64,000 nucleotides of DNA from Seriola aureovittata (GCF_021018895.1 NC_079364.1:4189901-4253900); one strand, 5' to 3'. Counted from the first letter of the stretch, positions 50,618 to 63,331 are shown. The notes: a model not told the origin generated them from the sequence alone. Made by a program: numbers and translations.

Positions 50618-51374
50618 TGCATGCTCACACTGTGTGTTTTACAGAAGTGAAAGCTTTTACCTTCAGAGGAATGGAGGAAAAAAATCAATGTTGCCTGCCC
50701 TTTTTAAAAACAATTCACGGTTGTACAGTTTCTCAGGGGGCTGGGGGGAGAGCTCGCTGCTGCCACATGCTGAAGTCCTACACTCATCACATTCTGCAGC
50801 AACATTCAGTCCAGTGCAACAAATTCAATAAGACTCATTGAAACAGTCAAGAAAACATTACCAATGTTCAAATTATTACTCAGGGAGAAAAAAAAAAAGA
50901 GATGTATACCTGCTTCTGTTCTCTGGCAGGTTCACAGCAGCTCAGTTACAAGGCCATGTGCTGTAGTTATCAGTGCAGCAGCCACAGCTAGATGCTGTTG
51001 GTCTGTTTGTGCAGCTCTATTCTACTCTTCTATTATCAGCATGCTTGCCATTGCTCAGTGCTTCATCCTCATCTTGCAGACACAATACACGGAAGGTTAT
51101 CTTTCTGCCCTGAGCATACAGGAGAAAACGCTGCATTATTCCATCCTTTGACTTTCCCTCCCATCACCTGCTGATTTACACTAACAGTGAAGTAATCTCA
51201 CACTGATCTTCACTTTACTACACCTCATCAACAGCCGTCTGCAAACAGCTATGAGTAGGATGAAAATTCATCTCCGGGTTTAATTTAAAAATGAGAGCGG
51301 TTTGTAATCCGTGATGTAAAGTTGTGCTGAAAAGGAGCTGCGGGCCAAAATGAAGAGGATTAGAGATGGATTAC

Positions 51375-51525
51375 CTGTGTTCTGACTCGTGGATGGAGAA
51401 TATGACTCCCGACGTGGAGGACTTCTGCTGGATTGAGGCCAAGAAGGTAAACTCACTTTTACTTCTGAACAGCTGCACCACTTTCTCTGTGATGTGTGCC
51501 GGGGCGTGAACTGCTCTCCCAACAT
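51375..51525 (-). CDS. nell1: nell1 exon ~3: start of TSPN/laminin-G-like domain
   Basis: This exon is 151 nt: 2 nt of a split codon, 49 codons, then 2 nt. It encodes the first strands of the NELL1 TSPN domain, with HITEKVVQLFRSKSEF followed by FLASIQQKSSTSGVIFSIHE. As I recall, human NELL1 reads HVSEKLIQLFRNKSEF and ATVQQKPSTSGVILSIRE at this place. The acceptor, read on the minus strand, is a good pyrimidine tract ending ccctcag. The donor is ACAG/gtaatc. The upstream intron is phase 1, so the preceding exon should end in G to give a GAT (Asp) codon. The downstream intron is phase 2; its AG joins the T of the next exon to give Ser before Tyr-Phe-Glu-Leu. Residue match and clean borders make this secure. 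The preceding exon, which should carry the signal-peptide-proximal part, was not found in the next 12.5 kb. Confidence 0.96.
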
Positions 51526-52611
51526 CTGAGGGGACAAAGAAATGTGGAAAAAAATCATGAGCTTGCGTAAACTCTTTGCACAGGCGTTGCGCTGTCTGCC
51601 TCCTCTGCATGCACTTGCCGAAAGTGCAAGCAACACATTAAGTCAGTTAATCACATGGTGAAACACAAAGTAACACCTTTACACTTTGAAAACATATCTC
51701 ATAAATCGGTTCTGTCTGGCAGTGTCTGTCTGAAAGAAAAACAATCTGTTGATGCCAACGGGCTTCGTACACCGGACTAGGGCTTTTAAACTGCAGCATT
51801 TAGACAGTAAACTTTGTTTGACTGTGTGTTTGTGTATACTAAAGAGAACTTTATGCCCTCTTGAGGACACACAGAAATAGGAAAATCATCAAAAATAAAG
51901 ATCTGGCTGGCCAAAGCTCTCGCCCGCTGCTTTGTTTACTCCTAAATGATCCTTTCAGTTTCAGTCTTTGTAGTTTTGCCAATCATTTCTTTCAGTTATG
52001 GCAACTTTTCTACTCACCAAAGTAAATGCTGAGGTATGGAAAACTGCCACATCAACAACACAAGCAGTCTGACATTTAGACAAATAAAAGTTAAGCCAGC
52101 TCCAAAAAAAAAAAAGATACTGGAGCTTTTTGTCTTGGTATCCAATCCACAATATCCAGCATTAACTAGAGCAGGTGGTATTTTTTGTATTAAACCCTGA
52201 GTTTTAATATTGATTTCCTGCTTCTCACAGACAGTGTTTGTCATTTGTGTCAACACGCAATGAAAAGAACTGAAAGACAGAACTAAAAGATGGTTATTGT
52301 GCAGACGGTGATGGAAAAAATGTTACTGTGTTCAGGGACACCACAACACATGACAGATGACTCGCACAATATCAAACACAGCTCGCTTCTTTAGACATTC
52401 CTTGAAAATGTGACGCAGTGAGTTTTTTTTTCTTCATTCTTTGTAACACAGCATCAGTTTTCACACAGAGTGACGGCAACTTAAGGTCTACTTACAAATC
52501 AGTAAAAGTTGATTTCATGGTGTGTGAAATTTATATAAAACTAGCAGCTGGACGGTAAGAACGCATGGCATGCGATGGATAATTTACTCAGCTGTTGTTA
52601 TTATGAGCAAT

Positions 52612-52870
52612 GCTGGTGGCATTCCTGTTCAGACTGAAATCTCTCAACAACTATCAGATTGATTGACATAAAATTTTGCACAGACATTCATGGGCTCCGG
52701 AAGATGTATCGTACTGACTTTGGTGGTCTCCTGACTTTTTAGTATTAGGGCCAACATGAGGTTTGACAATTGTGATTTGAAATGTCTCAATAACTGGTGG
52801 ATTATTGGATCGATTACCATGAAATTTAGTAGCCAACAGTCATTCACTCATGCTAAAGTTAGCATTTAAC
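52612..52870 (-). mobile_element. Dispersed repeat, inverted copy of the 24290 family
   Basis: It reads gttcagactgaaatctctca, acataaaattttgcacagac, attcatgggctccggaagat and gactttggtggtctcctgac. These are the reverse complement of the 24290 family blocks. Confidence 0.6.
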
Positions 52871-54463
52871 TCAAAGCACTGCTTCCATGCCACCCACCAA
52901 AACTGCAAATACAGGGAATGTACAGGACAATCAAAATGAGTATATTTTAGCAAAAAAACTACAAAAAGACAACACAACCTTGCTGTTTCTAGGATTTGCT
53001 GACAGATATAGTCCTCACAAGTCTAGGAACATAAGCATGTTGTGTATGTGAACACACACGTGAGAGAGGAAACCTGAGAAACTCGCAGCACTAACAGTAA
53101 ACATGTGTCTGAGCCTCCAGACCAGAGTACAGATAGGAACAAGAGGCTCCTGTGGCTCCACACTCGCAGCTGTACAGGACAGAGAGTAAAATGGAGAGGA
53201 GCCTGTGGCTGTCTCAGCGCAGGGCTTTTAAATCTCCCCAGGGTGAGAGTGGCCTGCCTGCCCTCACACTCAGCCTCCCTGCTGTCACAGCCCAGTCGAT
53301 AGAGCGCCACTTCCCGCAGCATCCCCCAGTTCTCCAACATGCCGGCTCCCTGACCAGAATCTGTCATTAGATCATTCCTTCAAATCTGCAGAGACTCCGG
53401 CCTCATCTTTATGATGTGGAGATATTGTCAGATTTCAAGTGTTTGTTTGGGTTTTTTTGTTTTTTTTAACATCACCTGACCAACCAGTTAAAAAAAAGAG
53501 CTATTTGTTGCACCTCAAGGTAAAAAAAAAAAAGGTTTCCACTTTAATTCAATCCCATTTAAACTGCAGCTGCCGCCCCATGTGTATGTGCTTAATACAG
53601 TAAAGTTCACACTCTTAACAGCTATGATCGATACCAACAAATTGTAGCAACGAATCCAACTCAAAAGAGGCAGCAAACAAACTAAAGTAGACTCCTACTT
53701 CTGTGCACACGAGCTTGGCTGCAAATGAGAATGGGAGTTGAAATGGATTTTATCTGCAGTGATTAACTGCGCATCTCGCCTTCCTTTCAAAGTAGTGTCA
53801 AGGCTGGAAGATCCACAATTCAACCGGGTCAGATGCGGAGAACTTTACTTTAAGTTCATGTTCTAACAAATGAACAAGCCTTATACCTAAACAGCTAAAA
53901 TAAAAGGCATTTTTTCATTGCTTTCCACAGTGACCGATATGAACATCATCTAATCTGATGTCCCTACTCGCAGGACAACATGCCCGTGACCATGCGTGTT
54001 TTCTGAACCGCCACCTCCATGAAATGTAGGTAGGAGACAAACACCGGTCTCTGATGCCAAAGTTAGACACTTGCACCCAAGGGAAGAGGAAGTCATCCAT
54101 TGTGGCCTCCTCCTGAGAGGCTTTGTGGCATTATAATACATCACACTACTCCAGGCTGCGCTTCAGGGAGAAGAAAGTCATTATACGTATGACCGCTAGA
54201 CATCTCTTTTCGGGAAAACATAGGTTAGGTTGTTTTAAACGAATGGCCAATGCTTGCTAAACTAAGTATCAAAAGACGGTCATTTGCTCTAATGCTGATA
54301 TATATTTTCAGAGAGATCTTTAAATACAGAGCGAATAGTACAAAATGACTGTCAGCACTGTAAACACAACAATGTCCTCTTTCTTGTGCATAGAGTATAT
54401 AAAACAATTTCTACTACTGTCTATTTTTCTAACAATGTAGGACTTAAAGAGACTAGGCTTGGG

Positions 54464-54540
54464 TGATATCCAGAATTTAATATCTCGAAACAGTCCAGCC
54501 CAAATACTGCAATATACGAAATTGTTCAAATAAAAGAAAA
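54464..54540. mobile_element. Dispersed repeat fragment ('gggtgatatccagaatttaa')
   Basis: The motif cttgggtgatatccagaatt followed by atctcgaaacagtccagc is a known dispersed fish motif by recall. Short and decayed. Confidence 0.35.
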
Positions 54541-54912
54541 ACAAACTGAGTGCGATCACGCCCCAACAGTCCACCAACAATGATGCATCAAAAGTATGAT
54601 GGAAGCAGAACTCCAACAGTCTCCACTGTACGGCAATCTCACACTTGTAGACATAAACAAACCCATTTACAGTGACAGGAGGAAACAGGTAGAGCGGGAA
54701 GGTATGTCTCCCTGCAGACAAGATGAAGCTCAGCGTAGCAGGCAGCAGCCGTCTGTCGCACCATCACCCCACCCCCCCTCAATTTAACAGCTCATCACTT
54801 TAATCAGGAGCCTGGCGGGTCCTCCCCAGCTCGGTTAAGTCTTACAGATGCCCTCTCTAACTGGCAGTGAGGATGAGGAGCTCAGCCGAGGGTCCGGAGA
54901 GACTTCACTCAC

Positions 54913-54954
54913 CGAACGCTCGGCCAGTCGAGTCTGTGTGGACTTCTGTCCGGC
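54913..54954 (-). other. Candidate 42-nt cassette exon, nell1 sense
   Basis: On the minus strand an acceptor (ggtttttcatatcag) and a strong donor (TTCG/gtgagtga) bound 42 nt. Read in the phase required by nell1 exon 3 (phase 1 on both sides) it has no stop: two nt, then RTEVHTDSTGRAF, then G. Insertion would add 14 residues without breaking the frame. Nothing like it exists in the NELL1 proteins I remember, so it is an untested alternative or cryptic exon. Confidence 0.2.
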
Positions 54955-55921
54955 CTGATATGAAAAACCTGTGTCACAGTGTTACAGCCAGATAAGCATG
55001 TTACTGTACTATGCTTAAGTTTTTGCCAAGGGCACAAAGTGAATCAGGCCATCAGTGTCCAGCAGGTCAGCTAATGGCAGGAAAATGTTCTACAAGCCTT
55101 CACTCTTCAGCTCACGGGGAGGAACATTACTGTACACAACCTCCTGCAGGTTTGTATGTTTGTGTGTGTGTAGTGCTTCAATACATGTAATTAGGGATTG
55201 AGTGATATGACATCAGAATAATTTCAATCAAAAGGAAAAATTCAACACCGTGGTTTTAAATAATCTATAGTAGCTTAAATCTTGATTAGCATGGCTGCAA
55301 ACAAGCTGCCTTTCATGGAAATTCTCAGCTTTGAATGAAAAATATGGCTCCTTTCTGATGTTGGTAGGGGGCACCTACACTCAATGCAGGACCACGCTTG
55401 ATTACATGTTTCAAATGTAAACTGAGAAAAGATCCTTTGCTGTTAAAGTGTTGCCATTTAACTGAGCCACAGTAATTACACCTTGTCCAAAGAGAGCCAA
55501 CTATAGCTCTGAAAGTAGTGCACTGTAAATCACCACTTTCTATTGTAGCCTATGATGCACGTCCAAAACACATATACCTATTGTTTACTATGTAAAATAC
55601 CAAACAAATAACTATCACACTCACATTCCTCTGGATCAACAGGTCTCAGCTCCTGTACCTTAACCACTGTTGCTGTTTCTCTATAATGATGTGATGTGAC
55701 TGGCGTCTCTAAAAGGACATGCTGCTCTGCAATGAGGTCAGAGGTGCTGCAATGCCAGCTACTCTCAAGTGCAGCAGAGAGAAGGAGGGAAGTGGTCTTG
55801 AGGACAAGAAAGTGGCACATGGCTAAGTGGCTACGCTGTTTTTAGACTGTACAGCGCTGAAGCAGAGGCAACAAGCACTTGAAATCTTACAGGTACAGAT
55901 TTAAAGACAGAGAAAATGATA

Positions 55922-56075
55922 GGGCTGCAACTAACAGTTATTTTTTATGTTGTTGAGCAGTTTCCCGGAGCCCAAGGTTACGTCTTCAAATAATTTGTTT
56001 TTTCCAAACGACAGTTCAAAACCATAAAATATTAAATTCAGGATTATATAAAAGAGAAAAGCAGCAAATCTCCGG
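55922..56075. mobile_element. GCAACTAA-type AT-rich repeat, left half
   Basis: It begins agggctgcaactaacagtta and contains ggagcccaaggttacgtctt and agagaaaagcagcaaatctc, the best match in the window to the family consensus. The right half is replaced by a G tract. Confidence 0.7.
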
Positions 56076-56098
56076 GGGGGGTGGGGGGGGGGGGGGGG
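56074..56098. repeat. G-rich tract (one T in 25 nt)
   Basis: Eight G, one T, then sixteen G, immediately after a truncated dispersed repeat. Potential G-quadruplex; length may be an assembly uncertainty. Confidence 0.95.
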
Positions 56099-56606
56099 TT
56101 ACTCAGTTTCAGAACAACTTGAGTTTGCAGGCCTGGTACTCATGACAAAGCTTTTTAATCATGAATATCAATGACGTCTGAATCAGTACATGGTCAGTGT
56201 ACAGACTGGACGAAGGAAACGGTACATGCACGTACACAGCTCCACAAACACACTCTATACTCAGGCGTCAGATCAAAGAGCGTCTCAGTGCACTGTACAG
56301 CTAGTTTGGCTGTCTCTGTTGGACAGTAGTCATATGTTTACAGTCCCAGCAGCAGCACAGTCGCCATCACTGGCAGCTGCTCAGAGGCTGCTGGGCTCTG
56401 GTTACAGCAAGGAACAAGATTAAAAGGTACAAGAAGAGAAGAATAACACATCAAAGTTTCCTGGCGTCGGTTTCAGCCAATTAACTAAACCCACAAGAGA
56501 TAACTAGTTGGCAGGTGACACACAAGATAAAAGCTGATTTTCACTGACCAACACAGCTCTGTGATTCCTTCCTCCGGGAAGATGCTGCTCATAGAGCCCA
56601 GATTTT

Positions 56607-56684
56607 CCATCATCCATCATCCATCATCCATCCATCCATCCATCCATCCATTCATCCATCCATCCATCCATTCATCCATCCATG
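56607..56684. repeat. (ATCC)n tetranucleotide repeat, imperfect
   Basis: Repeats of ccatcat and ccat with two ttcat interruptions. Intronic. Confidence 0.95.
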
Positions 56685-56817
56685 TACCCAGCAGGCAGGA
56701 CTTTTTCTCTGGTCTGTCTTAGTCTTAATAATAATGCAGATGATCAGATAACCTGGTTTGAATCTGAATGTCACAAATAATTGTCAAACTTTAAACAAAG
56801 TAACAAGGCACTGTACA

Positions 56818-56840
56818 GAAGAAGAAGAAGAAGAAGAAGA
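56818..56840. repeat. (GAA)n trinucleotide repeat
   Basis: Seven to eight GAA units; CUU-rich on the nell1 transcript. Confidence 0.93.
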
Positions 56841-58500
56841 CAACGCATAAAATCAGATAGAAAGCAAAGTAAGAAATTAAATAAACTACAAATGAAATAA
56901 CATATGAGAAATATTAGAAAAGAAGGAATAAAAAGTAGGGGTCATACATTCATAAAAGGCTTAAAAAAGATAGACTAGTGAAAGTAGATTATGTTTTCCG
57001 CTGCTTCATATCGTTCTCCCTAAGGTCGGTGCCATGAAACCATGGCGTGTATGATAAAGGTCCTCTTGTGCTGTATTATTTTGTTTTGTTTTGTTTTAGA
57101 AAAACAGAAAAAACAACACAACCTGGGAACAACCTTTCCCCCTGTATTCTCACAAATTGGCTCTTTTGGCTCATGCAGGGCAGGAGTTGTATTCATGACT
57201 ATTTGGTAACTCAACAAGAAAATATATATGAACAAAAACTACTGTATGTTCATTTTTAATTTCCATAGCATGTTACAATCGTTCATGGTCATATTTCCAT
57301 TTTCTGTCTCTCTGATCCTGCAAGAAGCCAGTCGTCTTTATTTCCGCACTACCAGCCCTCCAGTCATCTGTACATCCACACATGACGCTAGCTAGCCAGT
57401 CATCCATCCAGTACACAGCAGACTGTCCCTGAGGAGCTAGCCTGCTTTCAGCTGCTCAAGGCGGGTCTGCAGTGGAGAGTATGAAGCAGTGAGACTGGAC
57501 TGCAGAACAGGGGCTGGGCTGGAAGTGAAGATGAAGGACTGAGGCATGACTGGAAATGGAACACAACCACAAACAAACTCTCAATGATTCAATGTATTGT
57601 TTAATACAAAGACTATAAGTCAGCAGAAGCAGTCACTAATGGCACTTCACCTTGACAACAGCTGAAGCATAGACGTTAGAAATTCAGTGTATGGTTTTAC
57701 CATCAGAAGCAAAACGCAAAGAGCAACAAACCAAGAAAAGCGAGAGCAGAGACACTAAGAGAAGTTACCTAATACACGACTGAACAAGGTGGTTCTTGGC
57801 AAGCGATACATTTAGAGCGAAACAGCAGAGGAATGTCTAATACGGTTCAGAAACGGACAAAAGCCACAGAAAGTGAACAGTGCTGGTACAAAAAAAACAA
57901 AGGAGAAGGAGAGTTCGATGCACGTGAAGGGGGGCGAGTGCAGCCTACAAACACAGCCGAGCTCTCAGCAAACCTCTCTCAAGTTGACTTAGCCTGCATT
58001 TGAAGAACTCCGCGGCTGCTGAAAAATTCATAACTGCGAATTGATAAAACATTGATGATTCAGTTCAACTTTTCCTTCCCCTTGCAAGTAGATAATCTGA
58101 CTAAACATTAGAACCTATCTGGTAGGTTATTGGCGTGATGTGATGCGTCATGTATCTAATGCGACGGGCCACAGATGACATCCTGAGAGGGCAAACTCAC
58201 CTCGTCTGGCCTCCGACACACCTGACGGCTCTTTATCATTACAGGCCAGCACACTGAGGGCAGTTTTAATCACGGTAAATAAGGAACAAACTCGCAGAAA
58301 TGAAGCCCATCCGTGTGTGGGAGAGTCATCACCTGTCACTAAAGATGGGAAAATCCAGCCAGAGGAATATTAGATAGCGGTTAGGCTAATGAACTTCCCT
58401 TTTGATTTCCTCCAGCTGCACCAACATTTGCATGTTGTATCTCAAACACATGCACAGTGAGGCTCTGAACCCAGTGCTGAACTGTACACAGGATTAGACT

Positions 58501-58502
<2 letters not shown>

Positions 58503-58551
<49 letters not shown>

Positions 58552-58561
58552 TGTGTGTGTG
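58503..58561. repeat. (GT)n microsatellite, one interruption
   Basis: GT run of about 59 bp with one TTT near 58549. Confidence 0.97.
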
Positions 58562-60812
58562 GTATAAAATGAGATTAGCGCCATAAAAGATGGTGCTTGA
58601 ACTGAATTAATTTGAATTTATCATGCTTATATTGAGCGGCTGCGGCTGCATTAAATAAAAATTAAATTTGAGCAAACAATGGAAACATACAACATCTTTA
58701 AAGTCAAAATGATGATTGTATTTAAGGGGGAATACGTGCATTTGCTTTCTTTCCAACCATGTGTCATGAGAGGATTTATTGTGGAGTTGAGACTGGAAGC
58801 AGCAGGAAAACCTGGTTCTGTCCAAAGTGAAAGAACACACCTTCCAAGAACTTTAAAGCTGTCCTAATTAAATGATATATGTTGTCTGTTAAAGTTGATT
58901 TGTGGTAGACAAAAGCCACATGCAGCATCCCAAAGTCTTGACGTCAAAGAGAAGCTGCCAGGAGTGGTACTGTACCAAGACTAAAACCTCGCACTGACTA
59001 TCTCTGCAGCTCCAACACTACAGACAGCAATGCTGCACTGATGCACCAGGCAGCTGGATACTGAACTGTCTCTCAAGAAAAAAACTCCAACATGTAAAAT
59101 CACAAATCACAGACGAAACAAGGTGCATTTTCTGATTTCTGTACCAGTTCTCAATCAGCACTGAACCCAGTTCCAGTATATCACAAATGCAGACTTTGAC
59201 AATACTTTACTTAACAAATACACTTCGAAAAGACAGTCATTGGTCGCACACGGCTCATCATGTATTCAGTGTAAATTCAAACTATTTTCAGTTGAAAAAC
59301 ATGAATTATTAAGGAGCAGTAAACAGCTAATTATTGCCACTCTTTTTTTGTGGTTCATCTGCCTACTAGGGCAGAATGAAGCACAAACAGCCGTAGAGAA
59401 TCAGCTTATGCTGTTATGGCTAGCATATGAGCAAATTGCTGCCTATTTATACTTTCGACAAAGAAAAGCATTAGCGTCCCACTGGAGTGTTTTCAATCTC
59501 CTTTTAGCTATGATTTGGTTTCCATAAACTCTATATCACAATTGGTAGCTTTGTCTGCATGCCCTTGATGCTGAGCAGGTAGCGTACATGGTATGGTTCT
59601 ATATGACAGAGTCTGTGAGGACTGTAAAACCAAAATGCATCATTTCCACTGAGGACAGGGCAACATGTCCCTCTGAGTTTTCCTCCTCACTTCTATTGTT
59701 TCAGGTTGATCTTCTCATGAACATCTCTCTGAATTGTTGTCCTCTTACTCTGATGCCACCAACATTCAGACAGGAGAGGATACGAGTTGACAAAAACCTT
59801 TCTTGCACTCACGCTCAAAGCCAAAGTGTTAAACAAGAAATGGCGGGTGTTTGGCAGAGTTTTTTGGGGTTTTTTGCCCTGCCTTTCCCCTCTCAGGCTG
59901 CTCTATCTTATTGCTGAAGGCTGTTGGGGCTGTATGTAGCCTGAGAGTAACACTTCCAAACACTACCCAGGGCTGAAGAAAAAAGCTACAGCCAATACTT
60001 TAATTAGACTTAATATTCTCCCAAAAAGACACTAGAACTAGAGTCGGTCAGAGACAAAACTGCAAAGTGCTCTGTGTAGAAAAGAGGTGAAACAACATTA
60101 TAAGGTATAAGGTATCTGTAAAGGATAATTTATCACTTGATTGGGTGTAAAGTAACACTTCATGGAATTTAGCAATTACAGTCATATTTTTTGCCTCTAT
60201 ATGCAGTAAACTGTACGTCTCCAAAGTGTTTCTTTTAAAACTATTTTCCTTCACAATGTTCACTCCCCAGCATTTGTCAGCAAGCCACAAATTATAATCA
60301 TTTTTTTTTCAACTTGATGGCAGTTGTTGTTGTTGTTGATTGTTACAATGGAACCACAGCTCTTAGATGTGGCATAGAGTGTAAAATCCGTAAGTCTACC
60401 TCACAGAGGGGTGGAGTAACAATGGCCCCATTAAACCAGTCGATCATACTGTATCTTTGTGTCCAAGTAAATGACATTTGAAAATAATCAGTCAATAATC
60501 ACATTAAATTCCAACCAGTTCTTACAAACACATTTTTAAATTCAAAAAAGTGTTTTAAAGATTTCAAAATGTGTGCTGCTCAACTACAGTCCCTGTGGGC
60601 GCTAATCTCTTTTCATATTGTGAGGATTTGTGTGTCTGTGTACGTGTGCGTGCATGTGTTTTGTTAACAACTCTCTAGGCTGAGATCCTATCCATAATCT
60701 GCTCCACCCCCCACAGCTCTACACAATCCTCCTCGGCTGTGGGCAGGTTTTAACACCACAGCTGGCACTCTGTGCTTCAAACCACTCACACTGTTCACAT
60801 CCAGCATGAATC

Positions 60813-60870
60813 CACACACACACACATATATATATAGATATATATATATATATCTATATATATATATATA
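60813..60870. repeat. Compound (CA)n(TA)n with a 40-bp perfect palindrome
   Basis: A short CA run passes into TA repeats broken symmetrically by GA and TC, giving an exact palindrome at 60826-60865. Such AT palindromes can extrude as cruciforms and are unstable. Confidence 0.93.
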
Positions 60871-61110
60871 GAGAACACAAACCCTCACAGGGGAAATAGG
60901 TGGAATTGAGATGGGAGCTAATTTAGCGGAGCGCTGAGTGCTTTGAGGTGCTGTATCAGTAACTGTCAGGCCTCCGGTAGGCTCACTGCTGGGAGGTCTG
61001 GCTCACTCTGAGGGACCACGCAACTGCACAGCCGGGGCCACTGTAGAGATCCAGGAGAGCTTGAGCTTGAACCCCCCCCCCCCAATCACAACACAGCCAA
61101 GCTTAATTAC

Positions 61111-61137
61111 CTCCTCGCGCTCCTCGTACCGCTCCAC
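61111..61137 (-). other. Candidate 27-nt microexon, nell1 sense
   Basis: On the minus strand, gctgtttgtcag is followed by 27 nt encoding VERYEEREE (in one open frame) and then a gtaatt donor. The segment has CpGs and G/C third positions that stand out from the flanks. The length is a multiple of three. There is no counterpart in NELL1 as I know it, and the similarity to coding sequence may be chance. Confidence 0.15.
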
Positions 61138-62234
61138 CTGACAAACAGCCGATCACTGGATCCGAGAGTGGGATGGCACCAGCCAGCAGGCTCACCAGCC
61201 AGCCTCCATTCTGTCATCAGCAATACTTACACAGCTATTCATCTCAATTAGCCATGCTCTGCATGCTTGAAAAATATGATGTCGCGATAAGGCTGGGATA
61301 GCCACATCCCTTAGTACTGTCCCCCTCATATTTGTGATAAATCATCCTGAGAGCTTGCAACTACCATGTCGTTATATGTCGAATAAATCTACAAATCGGT
61401 AAATAACCTCATCATCACGCAGTCATTTTTATGCCAGGCTCCTTAATCATTCTCTCACAGCCACAAGCTGAGAGTCACAGCTACATTGTTTACTTCTGCA
61501 TCAGCCCTGCTGCATTTCTTTATCTTTTAAAAGAGAGAGCAACGTGAGAAAAAGAAAAAAAAAAAAAAAAACAATGGCTGTGGAGCAAACAAGTGGTGCA
61601 GCGTGGGCAGCATGAAGAGCAGAGCTGGGCGATACGATCAAGACAGGACATACAGGGAGGAGACGCACAGAAAGATAATATAGCCAAAGTTCACCCAAGG
61701 GCGCCGTTCCTCTGTCGCAGAAAATATCTCTGTCACAGCCCAGTGGAACCACAGCAAACACCTGCAACAACTATATACAACAACATGCTACACACATGTT
61801 TGCATGTTTGACATCAAATGCATTGCTTGAGGAATAAAACATGAGAAGACTCATTATCCATAGCCCTTTATCAGAGCTGTACATACTGCGATCCTGCAGC
61901 TGCTTCACGGTAAAGAAAAGAAATCCGATGTGAAAAGAAGACATCAAGCAAGGAGGTGCTGCTGGAAGGCTTCCACTGTGGAGCAGCTGCAGTCACAGGA
62001 AGCTGTCACAAGTCTTTGAGTAGCTTTAAATGTCGCCCTGTTGCTTGATAAGAAGTTTAAATTATGTAACTTTTTGTTACCGGACCTAAAAATAATAATA
62101 ATAATAATTAAATAAAAAGATAAACTCAAGTCAAACTGCATAAAACTCTTTTCATGAAAAGCCTCTTAGAACATGTATAAACGACTGTGCCATGCAGCTA
62201 TAAGCGTTCTTAAGATAATGGCTGTATTAATATT

Positions 62235-62522
62235 GATAAGGTACAACTAACAATTATTTTCATCAATATATTTTTATCATTTCATGATTACCTGATTAAT
62301 CATTCGGTCTGTACATGTGAAACAGTCACAGTTTCCAAAGTCCAGGATGAAGAAATGCCTTTTATCCAACTAATCTCACTTATCTTAAACACAAAACAAT
62401 TGAATCACTGAATTTTTTACAGAAAAATAAACTGAGAAAAAAAACAATTGATTTGCAAAATCGTTTCCAATTACTTCTCTCAATCAACTACCTGATTCAT
62501 GGATTGTTTCAGCTTTAACTGT
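62235..62522. mobile_element. GCAACTAA-type AT-rich repeat, both ends present
   Basis: Left end gtacaactaacaattatttt. Right end tggattgtttcagctttaac, whose reverse complement gives an aaagctgaaacaatcc start. The interior has repeated attaatc/gattaat words. Confidence 0.6.
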
Positions 62523-63331
62523 TGACCTAATTTGACAATTATAGACGTGTGAAACGCACTATGAATGCCTCTATTGACAGTGCTATTTTCACATTTTACC
62601 AGAGGTCAGAGGTCAGTCGACACTGTTGACACTAATCTTAATGTTTATAAGTGTTATTTCAATACACCGTTTTGATGCTGTTGCCATGCAAAAAACACAT
62701 TTGCAGCATGAACAAGCACACATCAAAGTGAAACTCGACACTTAAATCTTCTGTTTTTATAACCTCGTGTCATATTGCCATTAGAGGATCCAGGAAAAGT
62801 GTCACACAATGCAAATTTCTGTCATGTCTTGCAGCCCTGCTAGCAGCTGTGTCAGTATCTGAAAACATTACAGCCCTGCCAGTGAACAAACACAATAATA
62901 CTTCTCTAAAAAGAAAAAAAGAAGACATGGCAAGACAAACAACACCAACAGTTCCCTCCCTCTGTTATCTGAGCAAATGGGGAATCCATTCACACAGAGG
63001 CAAAAGCAGAGAGGAGGCAACTCATCAAACACAGACGACTGGAAATGCAAACTAGCTGCTGCGTGTGGAGCAATATCTCGGTGTGTACTCTCAACACGTG
63101 TCAGCGACAGATTATTCACACGAGACGCCGCTTGGAGAGCGAAGCTACCTAGTTTAGTGACTTCGACTGCGTTGGGGTTGATTATGAAGTCAGAAACAAT
63201 GAATTATTAAAACAAATGGCACTCCAGATGTTTCCCCTGTCTTCATGACAAACGCCATCCTCTCTCAGGCGTGCAGATGCGAGCTGAGCATAACACGAGC
63301 TTGAAAAATCTCTGTGGCCTTCCTCCCGCTA

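Noticed and set aside
53915..54144. Two overlapping minus frames of about 60 aa
   Set aside because: Overlapping frames both open, no homology recognised, no splice sites that fit nell1 phase.
54320..54721. 133-aa minus-strand open frame
   Set aside because: Tyr/Phe/Leu-rich AT-driven composition, overlaps a dispersed repeat, no known domain.
58190..58235. Small minus-strand segment ending in a gtgagt donor near 58199
   Set aside because: The only available acceptor has no pyrimidine tract and the segment is about 30 nt with no coding bias.
60703..60815. Possible nell1 exon 2, because a minus frame contains LDVNSVSGLKHR, reminiscent of the VSG motif before exon 3
   Set aside because: The match is only a few residues, cysteine and hydrophobic positions disagree, and there is no phase-1 donor or acceptor at the right place.
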